Shown piece by piece: positions 1-9,225 of a DNA stretch of 31,262 bases. A program made the translations under genes and the position numbers. A model generated the notes under the pieces. That model was given only the letters and a program-made list of their open reading frames with translations. It did no database searches and had not been told where the DNA came from. Origin of the DNA: an uncultured Bacteroides sp. (lineage in GTDB: Bacteria > Bacteroidota > Bacteroidia > Bacteroidales > Bacteroidaceae); the NCBI RefSeq assembly GCF_900547205.1, contig NZ_URFY01000053.1:1-31262 (forward strand), in the 5' to 3' direction. Position 1 is the stretch's first letter. Each line of letters begins with the position of its first letter.

Positions 1-84
1 GTGTTGAATATATTCCAAGAAAAGAACTCGCATTATCCAATATAATTGCAATACGGAACAGACTCAACTCCGGGCGGAAATGAA

Positions 85-166
85 TCAATGTGCTAATGTG
101 CCAATATGCCAATTACCATGCGGCACACAGCGCAGCCATTGGCATATTGGCACATTAGCACATTGA
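85..166. repeat. 29-bp perfect inverted repeat (cruciform/hairpin) upstream of heme operon
   Basis: Arms at 85-113 and 138-166 are exact reverse complements over 29 bp, separated by 24 nt. Each arm is built from an 8-bp period (AATGTGCT, AATGTGCC, AATATGCC). Imperfect direct repeats flank the structure at 64-85 and 175-196, both reading TCAACTCCGG, then 4-5 variable bases, then AAATGAAT. No coding frame is convincing here. It is not followed by a T-run, so it does not look like a simple terminator. It may be a dispersed intergenic palindromic repeat. Its function is unknown. Confidence 0.85.
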
Positions 167-202
167 TAAATTGTTCAACTCCGGAACGTAAATGAATAAG
201 AC

Positions 203-221
203 GATAATGGTAATACCTATT
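203..221 (+). promoter_or_regulatory. Fur-box-like site upstream of heme operon
   Basis: The 19 bases at 203-221 match 14 of 19 positions of the classical Fur consensus (GATAATGATAATCATTATC), including the first seven. It lies about 40 bp upstream of the predicted -33 element of a heme-uptake operon, where iron control is expected. An 8-bp inverted repeat, AATACCTA (212-219) and TAGGTATT (256-263), also lies here. This is a consensus match by eye, and the binding protein is inferred. Confidence 0.4.
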
Positions 222-261
222 TGTGATTAACATACCCCATTTTTTTCATTTCTTCTAGGTA

Positions 262-292
262 TTGTCGCCCCCTACCATTCCCCGTACCTTTG
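262..292 (+). promoter_or_regulatory. Bacteroides-type promoter of the heme operon
   Basis: TACCTTTG at 285-292 is an exact match to the Bacteroides -7 consensus TAnnTTTG. TTG at 262-264 lies 20 bp upstream, in the position of the -33 element. Initiation would fall near 299, leaving a leader of about 35 nt before the ATG at 334. No other gene starts lie between this site and the operon. Confidence 0.7.
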
Positions 293-333
293 CACCAGAA
301 AATTTAATTAATCATTATCTATCAAAACTGAGT

Positions 334-1209
334 ATGAAAATCTTAAACTTATGGGTAGTAGCCATCATGGCACTATCTTTCTCATCCACTTTAGTATCTT
401 GCAGTAGCGATGACGACAATACTGACAACACCGAGCAAGCGAAAGCCATTGCCGGCACTTTTAACGGTTACTCTATCGGAGAGAGTAAAATGTTCACCGA
501 CTACTTGATGGGCAGCGATGCCAATGCCACTATTACCGCTAATACAGATGGTACCATCAACTTAGTATATAAGTCAGGTTCAGGAGATTTTACGCTGAAC
601 AATCTAGCTCTTACTTCTAAATCTTTCAAAGGTGAAGGTGAAGTGGCACTGGCTATGGGCGGAACTGCTACAAAGAGTTACGAATACACACTGGAAGGTA
701 GTGTCAACGATTCTAAAGTGTTGACTCTTAAAGCAAATGTGCCAGCAGTTATGGGAGGAATGGATATCCAATTTATTCAGGGAGACATTCCACTTGGATA
801 TCTGATAGCTTCTAACTATCAATATAATGCTAAGCTTGCTCTCTATGTGAAAGATATACCCTTTGGTTCCACCACAGAAAGTAGTGCTGTGATAAAACGT
901 GCAGCAGACAACACAGTAGATATAGCGCTGAAAGGCTTTGGCGAACTAAGCGGAGGAAGTTCTATGAATCTGGAAGATTTCACCATCAGTGGAGTGAATG
1001 TGGCAGCCGGAGCAGACGGAAGTTATACCCTTAGTCTGGGTGCATTCGAATCAATGGCTGGCTCAATGCCAATTACCGGTACAGACTTGACAGGTACGGT
1101 AGCAGCCGACGGAACAGTCTCTGTCACAGTAAACTTCCGACCGGGAGCTATGCCGATGGACATCACTGCCATTTTCTCTGGAAGCAATACTGAAAACAGT
1201 GCAGAATAA
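334..1209 (+). CDS. Calycin-like domain lipoprotein, first gene of heme operon
   Basis: A 291-residue protein from the ATG at 334. An upstream in-frame start at 262 is rejected because it lies inside the promoter and would bury the signal peptide. The N-terminus is a lipoprotein signal ending in the lipobox LVSC, followed by an acidic SSDDD linker, so it is probably exported to the outer membrane. The rest is two similar beta-rich halves (roughly mature residues 25-150 and 155-285) rich in G, S, T and alternating hydrophobics, with AGTFNGY and AADGTVSVTVNF style strands typical of the Bacteroides calycin-like barrel family. It overlaps the open frame of the HmuY-like gene and shares its promoter, which suggests a role in binding heme or a heme protein at the cell surface. 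The ligand is not evident from sequence. Confidence 0.75.
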   Translation: MKILNLWVVAIMALSFSSTLVSCSSDDDNTDNTEQAKAIAGTFNGYSIGESKMFTDYLMGSDANATITANTDGTINLVYKSGSGDFTLNNLALTSKSFKGEGEVALAMGGTATKSYEYTLEGSVNDSKVLTLKANVPAVMGGMDIQFIQGDIPLGYLIASNYQYNAKLALYVKDIPFGSTTESSAVIKRAADNTVDIALKGFGELSGGSSMNLEDFTISGVNVAAGADGSYTLSLGAFESMAGSMPITGTDLTGTVAADGTVSVTVNFRPGAMPMDITAIFSGSNTENSAE

Positions 1210-1216
1210 ACAACCT

Positions 1217-1888
1217 ATGAAGAAAATGAAAAGAAGCAGCAACGCTATTCTTAAATATACCTTCATACTGGGAGCGGCAATGTCGCTCTCAGCTTGCGAA
1301 GGTATGTTTGCTGGGATTTATGACGATCCCATTGAAGCAGAAATGGAGATTAAGGAAGGACAGTTTTCGCAAATCAATGCTACAGAATATACCAATTGGG
1401 TATACATCGACCTGTCCGCCAAGAAAGCCACTACCGTGGAAATCGGCGAGGAACATGAGAGCGAGATACCGGCAGAATGGGACATTGCCATCCATCGTTA
1501 TGACATTAAAACAAATGGTGGTGCAGCCATCCCTACAAGTTACACAAGCATCGAAGAACTGAAAGCAAGCGGAAAACTGTCCGCTAACGAAGGCTTTGTG
1601 AAAGACGAATGGACTACGGACAAAATCGCCATCGATATGACCGGCATGATGGAAGGAGTCATTGTGTATACGGAAGACTATCGCAACGCAGCCTTATCCG
1701 GCTGGCTCGATGTTGACACTTCGATTATGCCTCCTATTTACACCATGTCGAACCAAGTCTATCTGATACAGTTGAAGGATAACTCCTATGCAGCTATTCG
1801 CTTTACCAACTATACCAATGCCAGAGGTATTAAAGGATATATAGACTTCGATTATCTATATCCGATTGATTTCGCAAAAAATAACTAA
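1217..1888 (+). CDS. hmuY: HmuY-like heme-binding lipoprotein
   Basis: A 223-residue protein with a signal peptide ending in the lipobox LSAC, so it should be lipid-anchored. The body matches the HmuY family: NATEYTNWVYIDL near the start, EWDIAIHRYDIKTNGG in the middle, and YAAIRFTNYTNARGIKGYIDFDYLYP at the end. HmuY proteins of Bacteroidetes capture heme from host proteins and pass it to HmuR. Several Met residues (MTGMMEG, SIMPPIYTM) and one His (IHRYD) are possible axial heme ligands, but which ones act cannot be told from sequence. The start at 1217 is preferred over 1199, which overlaps the upstream gene; an ATG at 1226 is also possible. The receptor gene follows after 17 bp. Confidence 0.85.
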   Translation: MKKMKRSSNAILKYTFILGAAMSLSACEGMFAGIYDDPIEAEMEIKEGQFSQINATEYTNWVYIDLSAKKATTVEIGEEHESEIPAEWDIAIHRYDIKTNGGAAIPTSYTSIEELKASGKLSANEGFVKDEWTTDKIAIDMTGMMEGVIVYTEDYRNAALSGWLDVDTSIMPPIYTMSNQVYLIQLKDNSYAAIRFTNYTNARGIKGYIDFDYLYPIDFAKNN

Positions 1889-1905
1889 GCAATCAATTAC
1901 AGAGA

Positions 1906-4047
1906 ATGAAACATACATATATACTATCATTATTAATCTTCTCCTTTTTAGCAACTTGTCCCGCATTTGCTCAACTATCGTCTTATCACATCAGCGGACG
2001 TGTAACTGATACAAACGGCGACCCCCTCCCCGGAGCCACCATCTCCATAAAAGGCTACGGCAGCGGAACCGTCGCCAATGCCGACGGAATCTACACATTG
2101 CAACTGCCCGAAACCGGTACGCATACTATTACCGCCTCGTATGTAGGCTACCAAACAAGTGAAAAAAGAATAACAACCGAAAAGAAACTGAATTTCCGCT
2201 TGTCGGAAGATCAATTCGACCTTGGCACAGTAGTCGTGACAGGCACCCGTACGCCTAAATTACTAAAGGACAGCCCCATCATTACACGAGTAATCACCGC
2301 AGAAGATATCAAGAAAGTGAATGCCAACAACATCGCCGACCTGCTGAAAACGGAACTCCCCGGCATCGAATTTTCTTTCGCCATGGACCAGCAAGTATCT
2401 ATCAATATGCAGGGATTCGGAGGAAACTCGGTATTATTTCTGGTAGACGGCGAACGGTTGGCGGGAGAAACACTGAATAACGTAGACTATGAACGCCTGA
2501 ACCTCGACAATGTGGAACGCATCGAGATTGTGAAAGGTGCAGCATCCACACTTTACGGTTCCAGCGCCATCGGAGGTGTTATTAATATCATCACACGCCA
2601 ATCGGACGATTCGTGGAATTTGAATCTCAATTCGCGCTTCGCAGAACACAACGCCCAGCAATACGGTGGTACGGTAGGGTTCAACGCCGGCAAAATCAAC
2701 AGTCTAACCAACGTTCAGTACAACAACGTCGATACGTATAGTGTAAGCAATGCAGGAGACTTCTCTACAGTATTCGGAAGCCGGGTATGGAACTTCAAGG
2801 AAAGACTGATTTATTATCCGCTCGAAGCACTCAAGCTGACGGCAAGAGCCGGGTATTATTTCCGTGAACGCAACAAGCCGGGAGATACGCAAGACAGATA
2901 CCGCGATTTCAGCAGCGGGCTGAGAGCTAACTATACTCTCAGCACGCAGAGCAATCTGGAAGCGAGCTATACGTACGACCAGTATGACAAGAGCGACTAT
3001 CGGATGCTCTATAAGAACGATGTGCGCGATTATAGCAATGTGCAGCATAACGTGCACGCACTCTATAATTATACTTTCAACGAGAAACATACGCTGACCG
3101 TAGGAGCCGACTATATGCGCGATTATCTGATGTCATACCAGTTTGCCGACAACACCGATTACACCATGCATACGGTAGACGCTTTCGGACAATTTGACTG
3201 GAACCCGACAGAAAAGCTAAACGTGATAGCCGGATTACGGTTCGACTATTTCTCCGACTCCAACGTGCGCCACTTTTCTCCGCACTTGGGAATGATGTAT
3301 AAGGTGGGTAACTGTTCGCTGCGCGGTTCCTATTCACAAGGATTCCGCTCTCCTACCCTGAAAGAGATGTATATGGTGTTCAATATGGCAAACATGATGA
3401 TGATTTACGGCAATCCCGACCTGAAATCGGAGACAAGCCATAACTTCTCAATCTCTGCCGAGTACACAAAGAACCGTTATAACTTTTCTGTGACGGGATA
3501 TTACAATCTGGTGCACAACCGCATCAACACTGTTTATAGTGAAGACCCCAAAGGGCAAATATATACGAATACGGACAAAGTGGATATTGCTGGAATCGAC
3601 GCCAACGCTTCTGCAAAATATCCATGCGGACTAGGTTTCCGTCTGTCTTACACTTACATCCACGAGTTCATGCGCGACGGACAAGAGAAGTTCACCGATA
3701 CACGCCCACACACGGCAACTGTACGAATCGACTGGGGTAAAGACTTGGATAACGTAAACTTCAACTATTCGCTCAATGGCCGGTTGTTGTCGAAAGTGAA
3801 TACACACGTATACACTGACAGTTTCAATAATCCTGCTGCGGGCAGCGAAGCGGTGACCTATCCGGGATATATGATATGGGACCTTACTTTCTCATTGGGA
3901 GTTTTAAAAGGAGTGAACATGAATCTGTCTCTTAACAACCTGTTCGATTATGTGCCGGATTACTATTACTTCAATTCGCCCACCACGACAGGAAGTAACC
4001 TGACATTGGGAGTTTCGCTGGATATCGACAAGTTCTTCAAGAAGTAA
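1906..4047 (+). CDS. hmuR: TonB-dependent outer-membrane heme receptor (HmuR-like)
   Basis: A 713-residue outer-membrane protein. Residues 1-23 are a signal peptide ending AFAQ. Residues 27-100 are a carboxypeptidase-regulatory-like beta domain (ISGRVTDTNGDPLPGATISIKG). A TonB-box-like stretch (GTVVVTGTRTPK) then leads into the plug, about 105-230, with LFLVDGERLAGE and the plug signature VERIEIVKGAASTLYGSSAIGGVINI. The remainder is the 22-strand barrel, ending with NLSLNNLFDY and a C-terminal aromatic strand with terminal FFKK. It is compact compared with SusC-type receptors and close in length to HmuR/BtuB-type receptors. No SusD gene is adjacent. Its position between HmuY-like and HmuS-like genes supports heme as substrate. 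Confidence 0.9.
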   Translation: MKHTYILSLLIFSFLATCPAFAQLSSYHISGRVTDTNGDPLPGATISIKGYGSGTVANADGIYTLQLPETGTHTITASYVGYQTSEKRITTEKKLNFRLSEDQFDLGTVVVTGTRTPKLLKDSPIITRVITAEDIKKVNANNIADLLKTELPGIEFSFAMDQQVSINMQGFGGNSVLFLVDGERLAGETLNNVDYERLNLDNVERIEIVKGAASTLYGSSAIGGVINIITRQSDDSWNLNLNSRFAEHNAQQYGGTVGFNAGKINSLTNVQYNNVDTYSVSNAGDFSTVFGSRVWNFKERLIYYPLEALKLTARAGYYFRERNKPGDTQDRYRDFSSGLRANYTLSTQSNLEASYTYDQYDKSDYRMLYKNDVRDYSNVQHNVHALYNYTFNEKHTLTVGADYMRDYLMSYQFADNTDYTMHTVDAFGQFDWNPTEKLNVIAGLRFDYFSDSNVRHFSPHLGMMYKVGNCSLRGSYSQGFRSPTLKEMYMVFNMANMMMIYGNPDLKSETSHNFSISAEYTKNRYNFSVTGYYNLVHNRINTVYSEDPKGQIYTNTDKVDIAGIDANASAKYPCGLGFRLSYTYIHEFMRDGQEKFTDTRPHTATVRIDWGKDLDNVNFNYSLNGRLLSKVNTHVYTDSFNNPAAGSEAVTYPGYMIWDLTFSLGVLKGVNMNLSLNNLFDYVPDYYYFNSPTTTGSNLTLGVSLDIDKFFKK

Positions 4048-4088
4048 AGAAACAATTAAAACTACATACAAAGCTAAAAATAAGAGAA

Positions 4089-7000
4089 ATGAAAAAGAAA
4101 AGTAAAATCATTTTAGGTGTGTGCATCGTAGCGGCAGCCATTATCGGTTTATCGGTATGGAATGCCTGGTTCGGTGCTACCAAAGTGGCTTTTGTCAACT
4201 TCCAGACGATACAACAGGGAAGTATCTCAAAAGCAAACGACAACTCATCTATCAAACTCAGCGAAGTGTCTCTCGACAATCTCGACCGCCTGACCGCTTA
4301 TGATATGGTATTTATCAACGGGATGGGCTTGCGCATTGTGGAAGAACAACGCCAACTGATTCAGCAAGCTGCGGATAAAGGAACTCCTATTTATACATCC
4401 ATGGCTACCAATCCTGCAAACAACATCTGCAACCTCGACAGCGTTAAGCAAAATCTGATTCGCGGTTACCTCACCAACGGAGGTAAGACGAACTACCGGA
4501 ATATGCTGAACTATATCCGCAAAGTAATTGACGGAAAAACGTATGCCACTGCCGAAGTGGAAGAGCCGACGGAAAGACCGAGCGATATGCTTTATCATGC
4601 GGGAATCAATAATCCCAGTGATGAGCAGGAATTTCTTTCTGTAGCAGACTACGAGAAGTTCATCAAAGAAAACAACCTTTATAAAGAAGGCGCCCATAAG
4701 ATTATGATTACCGGACAGATGGCTGATGCTACCGGACTAATCGAAGCGCTCGAAAAAGAGGGGTATAATGTATATCCCGTTCAGTCGATGACGAGATTCA
4801 TGTCGTTCATTGAGGAAGTTCAACCCGATGCCGTTATCAACATGGCACACGGACGCATGGGGGACAAGATGGTGGATTATCTGAAAACTAGGAATATCCT
4901 ACTGTTTGCTCCGCTCACTATCAACAGCCTTGTGGATGAATGGGAAAAAGACCCGATGGGGATGGCAGGAGGCTTTATGTCTCAAAGCATCGTGACTCCG
5001 GAAATTGACGGAGCGATTCGTCCTTTTGCACTCTTTGCACAATATGAAGATGAAGAGGGACTGCGCCATTCGTATGCTGTTCCCGAACGTTTAAAGACCT
5101 TCGTATCGACGATAAACAATTATCTCGGTCTGAATACGAAACCTAACAAAGAGAAACGGGTAGCTATCTACTACTACAAAGGTCCCGGACAAAATGCCTT
5201 GACTGCTGCCGGAATGGAAGTAGTGCCTTCGCTCTACAATCTTCTTGTACGCATGAAACAGGAAGGATACAACATCTCCAACCTGCCTGCCAATGCTGAA
5301 GAACTTGGCAAAATGATACAGGCACAAGGTGCCGTATTTAATGCTTACGCCGAAGGAGCTTACAATGATTTCATGCAAAGCGGACATCCTGAGTTGATTA
5401 CGAAAGAACAGTATGAAAGTTGGGTGAAAGAATCTCTCCGTCTCGAGAAATACCAAGAGGTGCTGGATGCTTTTGGAGAGTTTCCCGGCAACTATATGTC
5501 AACTCCCGACGGGAAATTGGGTATTGCACGTTTGCAGTTCGGCAATGTAGTGTTGCTACCGCAAAATGCTGCCGGAAGCGGTGATAATGCCTTCCAGGTA
5601 GTTCATGGCACCAACATGGCTCCTCCGCATACTTATATCGCTTCTTACCTGTGGATGCAGCATGGTTTCAAAGCCGATGCACTCATTCATTTCGGTACGC
5701 ATGGTAGCCTTGAGTTTACTCCGAAGAAACAGGTAGCCCTGTGTAGCAATGACTGGCCGGATCGTCTGGTGGGTGCCGTTCCTCATTTCTACCTCTATTC
5801 TATCGGCAACGTGGGAGAAGGAATGATGGCTAAACGCCGTTCGTATGCAACGCTGCAATCTTACCTCACCCCTCCTTTCCTCGAAAGTAGCGTACGCGGC
5901 ATTTACAGGGAGCTGATGGAAAAGATTAAAATCTATAATAACTCTAAGAAGGAAAATAAAGATCAGGAATCTCTGGCAGTTAAAACGCTGACTGTAAAGA
6001 TGGGAATCCATCGGGATCTGGGTCTGGACAGTTTAGCCAACAAGCCTTATACAGAGGATGAAATCGCCCGTGTGGAAAACTTCGCCGAAGAACTGGCAAC
6101 AGAGAAAATCACCGGTCAACTCTACACCATGGGGGTGCCCTACGAATCGGAACGAATTACTTCTTCCGTATATGCAATGGCAACTGAACCTATTGCTTAC
6201 AGCCTGCTGGCTCTTGACAAGCAACGTGGCAAAGCTACGGATGCCGTCGTCAAACACCGCAGTCTCTTCACTCAACAATACCTGAATCCGGCTCGCCTTC
6301 TGGTAGAGAAGTTGATAGTAAATCCTTCACTGGCAACGGATGAATTGATTTGCCGCACAGCAGGAATTACTCCGCAGGAACTGGCTAAAGCACGCGAAAT
6401 AGAAGCCGACCGCAATGCACCGAAAGGCATGATGGCTATGATGATGGCAGCTTCAGCCAAAAAGGATAAAGCAGAGAAGCAAAAGTCCGGCAATAGCAAA
6501 ATGCCCGAAAGCATGAAGGAAGCTATGAAGAAGATGGGTGCTAACATGGACCCGGCAAAAGCGATGGAAATGGCGAAATCAATGGGAGCAAGTCCGGAAG
6601 CGTTGAAGAAGATGGAAGCGGGCATGAAGGCCAATAAAGAAAAGGGAAAGCCAACAAGTAAACCGCATGGCGATATGGCAGACATGATGAAAGGCAAACC
6701 GCAAGGCGGTATGTCGGCAATGATGGCAGCCATGGGCAAAGCCCCGAAAGAATACAGCAAAGAAGAAGTGGAATTTGCACTGGCTGTTTCCGAAGTGGAA
6801 CGTACTATCAAGAATGTTGGCAATTATAAGAATGCACTGCTGACAAGTCCCGAAGAGGAACTGAGCAGCTTGATGAATGCTTTGAAAGGCGGTTACACCG
6901 CTCCTACTCCGGGTGGTGACCCGATTGCTAATCCGAACACATTGCCTACCGGACGCAATATGTATGCTATCAATGCCGAAGCAACCCCGACAGAGTCCGC

Positions 7001-8450
7001 TTGGGAAAAAGGGATCGCTCTGGCTCAGCAGACGATTGAAACTTACAAACAACGTCACAATGACTCCATACCACGAAAGGTAAGTTATACGCTTTGGTCT
7101 TCCGAATTTATCGAAACCGGAGGAGCTACCATTGCGCAAGTGCTTTATATGTTGGGTGTTGAGCCTGTTCGTGATGCTTTCGGTCGGGTAAGTGATTTGA
7201 AACTTATTCCTTCTGCCGAGCTGGGTCGTCCACGTATTGATGTGGTGGTGCAGACTTCCGGACAGCTTCGCGACCTCGCAGCTTCCCGCTTGTTCCTTAT
7301 CAATCGTGCCGTAGAAATGGCTGCTGCCTCCAAAGATGATCAATTTGAGAATCAAGTAGCAGCAAGTGTAGTGGAAGCCGAACGGGTATTGACAGAAAAA
7401 GGACTTAGTCCGAAAGACGCTCGTGAAATTTCAACATTCCGCGTATTTGGTGGTGCCAATGGTATGTATGGCACAGGTATTCAGGAAATGGTGGAATCCG
7501 GCGACCGTTGGGAAAACGAATCGGAAATAGCTGATACGTATCTCAATAACATGGGGGCTTATTATGGCAATGAAAAGAACTGGGAAGCCTTCAGGAATTT
7601 TGCTTTCGAAGCAGCACTGAATAGCACGGATGTTGTGGTGCAGCCTCGACAAAGTAATACGTGGGGAGCTTTGAGCCTCGACCATGTGTATGAGTTTATG
7701 GGAGGTATGAATCTTGCCGTACGCAATGTCACCGGAAAAGATCCGGATGCTTATCTCAGCGATTACCGCAACCGCAACAACATGAAGATGCAAGAACTCA
7801 AAGAAGCCGTAGGCGTAGAAAGCCGCACGACTATTCTGAATCCTACCTACATCAAAGAAAAGATGAAAGGCGGGGCATCGTCTGCCGGTGAGTTTGCAGA
7901 AGTAATCACCAACACATATGGTTGGAATGTGATGAAACCTGCCGCTATCGATAAGGAGCTTTGGGATAATATATATAATGTATATGTGAAAGATGAACTG
8001 AATCTAGGCGTAAAGAAATACTTTGAGCAGCAGAACCCCGCAGCACTGGAAGAGATGACAGCAGTCATGCTCGAGAGTGTGCGCAAAGGATTATGGAAAG
8101 CCAGCGAAGAACAAGTAGCCGAATTGAGCAAATTGCATACGGAGATAGTGAATACGTATCGTCCGTCTTGTTCCGGCTTTGTTTGCGATAATGCGAAGCT
8201 TCGCGACTTCATCGCTTCCAAAACGAATGCACAGACTGCCGCACAATACAAAGAGAACATCTCCAAAATCCGTGAAGCTAAAACCAGCGGTGATGAAAAA
8301 GGGATGGTGATGAAAAAGGAAGAGATGAACCAGACTACCGAAGAACAGACAAACACATTAAGCAATGTCGCTGTGGGCGTCGCTGTACTTATCGTCATTT
8401 TAGCTTTGATTGTCTTTGTACGCAAACGTCGCAAAAACGGTCAACTGTAA
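4089..8450 (+). CDS. hmuS: HmuS: membrane-anchored CobN/Mg-chelatase-like protein of heme operon
   Basis: A 1453-residue relative of the large chelatase subunit family (CobN/ChlH). Residues 8-28 form an N-terminal membrane anchor and about 1420-1445 a C-terminal one (VAVGVAVLIVILALIVFVRKRRK), so the chelatase body is probably periplasmic. Soluble CobN lacks these anchors. CobN family motifs are present: HFGTHGSLEFTPKK near residue 535, WSSEFIETGGATIAQVLYMLG near 1005, and CSGFVC near 1360. Residues about 775-886 are a low-complexity insertion with 22 Met in 112 residues and many Lys. Chelatases of this class insert metal into tetrapyrroles; for HmuS the reverse reaction, removing iron from heme without oxygen, has been proposed. 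Translated from an ATG 41 nt after hmuR. Confidence 0.87.
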   Translation: MKKKSKIILGVCIVAAAIIGLSVWNAWFGATKVAFVNFQTIQQGSISKANDNSSIKLSEVSLDNLDRLTAYDMVFINGMGLRIVEEQRQLIQQAADKGTPIYTSMATNPANNICNLDSVKQNLIRGYLTNGGKTNYRNMLNYIRKVIDGKTYATAEVEEPTERPSDMLYHAGINNPSDEQEFLSVADYEKFIKENNLYKEGAHKIMITGQMADATGLIEALEKEGYNVYPVQSMTRFMSFIEEVQPDAVINMAHGRMGDKMVDYLKTRNILLFAPLTINSLVDEWEKDPMGMAGGFMSQSIVTPEIDGAIRPFALFAQYEDEEGLRHSYAVPERLKTFVSTINNYLGLNTKPNKEKRVAIYYYKGPGQNALTAAGMEVVPSLYNLLVRMKQEGYNISNLPANAEELGKMIQAQGAVFNAYAEGAYNDFMQSGHPELITKEQYESWVKESLRLEKYQEVLDAFGEFPGNYMSTPDGKLGIARLQFGNVVLLPQNAAGSGDNAFQVVHGTNMAPPHTYIASYLWMQHGFKADALIHFGTHGSLEFTPKKQVALCSNDWPDRLVGAVPHFYLYSIGNVGEGMMAKRRSYATLQSYLTPPFLESSVRGIYRELMEKIKIYNNSKKENKDQESLAVKTLTVKMGIHRDLGLDSLANKPYTEDEIARVENFAEELATEKITGQLYTMGVPYESERITSSVYAMATEPIAYSLLALDKQRGKATDAVVKHRSLFTQQYLNPARLLVEKLIVNPSLATDELICRTAGITPQELAKAREIEADRNAPKGMMAMMMAASAKKDKAEKQKSGNSKMPESMKEAMKKMGANMDPAKAMEMAKSMGASPEALKKMEAGMKANKEKGKPTSKPHGDMADMMKGKPQGGMSAMMAAMGKAPKEYSKEEVEFALAVSEVERTIKNVGNYKNALLTSPEEELSSLMNALKGGYTAPTPGGDPIANPNTLPTGRNMYAINAEATPTESAWEKGIALAQQTIETYKQRHNDSIPRKVSYTLWSSEFIETGGATIAQVLYMLGVEPVRDAFGRVSDLKLIPSAELGRPRIDVVVQTSGQLRDLAASRLFLINRAVEMAAASKDDQFENQVAASVVEAERVLTEKGLSPKDAREISTFRVFGGANGMYGTGIQEMVESGDRWENESEIADTYLNNMGAYYGNEKNWEAFRNFAFEAALNSTDVVVQPRQSNTWGALSLDHVYEFMGGMNLAVRNVTGKDPDAYLSDYRNRNNMKMQELKEAVGVESRTTILNPTYIKEKMKGGASSAGEFAEVITNTYGWNVMKPAAIDKELWDNIYNVYVKDELNLGVKKYFEQQNPAALEEMTAVMLESVRKGLWKASEEQVAELSKLHTEIVNTYRPSCSGFVCDNAKLRDFIASKTNAQTAAQYKENISKIREAKTSGDEKGMVMKKEEMNQTTEEQTNTLSNVAVGVAVLIVILALIVFVRKRRKNGQL

Positions 8451-8489
8451 AAACAAGAACCACTAATCAGTAACTTGTAACTAACAAAA

Positions 8490-9188
8490 ATGGAAACAGT
8501 TGTACTCGTCCTCATGCTTCTGACGGCATTCAATTTTCTATTGAAGCAAACATTCTGGAAAGTGATAGCGGTGGGAATCATCGCCACTATCTGCGCCGTG
8601 TTTGCCGGTTTGATGTGGCCCTTTGCCATCGAACAGTCGAAAGCCCAAATAGCCAACTGGCTCGGCAATCAGCCGCTAATGCTGGACACGTCGGTTATCT
8701 TAAGCATCGAAGTTTGCCTGCAAATGACTTATGCCATGCTGGCTGTCCACGTAGCCAACGACTATCCGGTGAAACCCCGCACGATAGTGATGTACCGCTT
8801 CCTTCGCTGGTTCCCGGGATTATTGATCTTCCCGGTCATATTCAGCGGACTGATATATCTCATCTTTGCTTTTCCGGGCACTTCTTTTCAAACGATAGCC
8901 TGGAGCTATGCAGCTTTCATCCTGATAGTAATTTCCGGCGGCAGATATCTGCTTATGTATCTTCTACCGGAAAAAGAATTGCGGCTCGAACTCTTCTTCC
9001 TTACCAATGCACTGGTTGCAATTCTGGGAATTGTAGCCACCGTCAACGGAAAGACTTCGGCGGCAGGTATCAGTGAGATAGACTGGAAAGCTTTACTAGG
9101 CGTGATAGCCATCGCAGGGGCGGGAGCAATCCTAGGCCTCATCTGGTGGAACATCCGAAACAAGAGAAAAGCAAAAAGTGTGAACTAA
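8490..9188 (+). CDS. hmuT: HmuT: polytopic inner-membrane protein of heme operon
   Basis: A 232-residue membrane protein with about seven hydrophobic segments (roughly residues 3-18, 24-43, 66-90, 105-130, 134-158, 165-185 and 200-222) and a basic C-terminus (RNKRKAKSVN). No catalytic motif was recognised. It lies 39 nt after hmuS and 37 nt before the ExbB-like gene, the place of HmuT in the hmuYRSTUV operon of Bacteroidetes. A role in transport of iron or porphyrin, or as a scaffold for the HmuU/HmuV channel, is plausible but is inferred from context. The assignment rests on synteny and topology. Confidence 0.7.
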   Translation: METVVLVLMLLTAFNFLLKQTFWKVIAVGIIATICAVFAGLMWPFAIEQSKAQIANWLGNQPLMLDTSVILSIEVCLQMTYAMLAVHVANDYPVKPRTIVMYRFLRWFPGLLIFPVIFSGLIYLIFAFPGTSFQTIAWSYAAFILIVISGGRYLLMYLLPEKELRLELFFLTNALVAILGIVATVNGKTSAAGISEIDWKALLGVIAIAGAGAILGLIWWNIRNKRKAKSVN

Positions 9189-9225
9189 TAATTGAAGTAA
9201 ATAACATTTTAAATAATCAACAACA

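Noticed and set aside
85..166. CRISPR-like or terminator interpretation of the long inverted repeat
   Set aside because: There is only one pair of arms, no spacer array, and no T-tract after the stem.
262..333. Upstream start for the calycin-like gene (extra 24 residues)
   Set aside because: The stretch overlaps the predicted promoter, and the signal peptide with lipobox starts at the ATG at 334.
6272..6823. 183-residue frame antisense to the Met-rich part of hmuS
   Set aside because: Its alanine/isoleucine/phenylalanine-rich translation is only the reverse complement of Met- and Lys-rich codons.
6579..7355. 258-residue open frame on the minus strand inside hmuS
   Set aside because: It lies wholly antisense to a clearly coding frame, including the Met-rich stretch, and its translation shows no domain or coding character.
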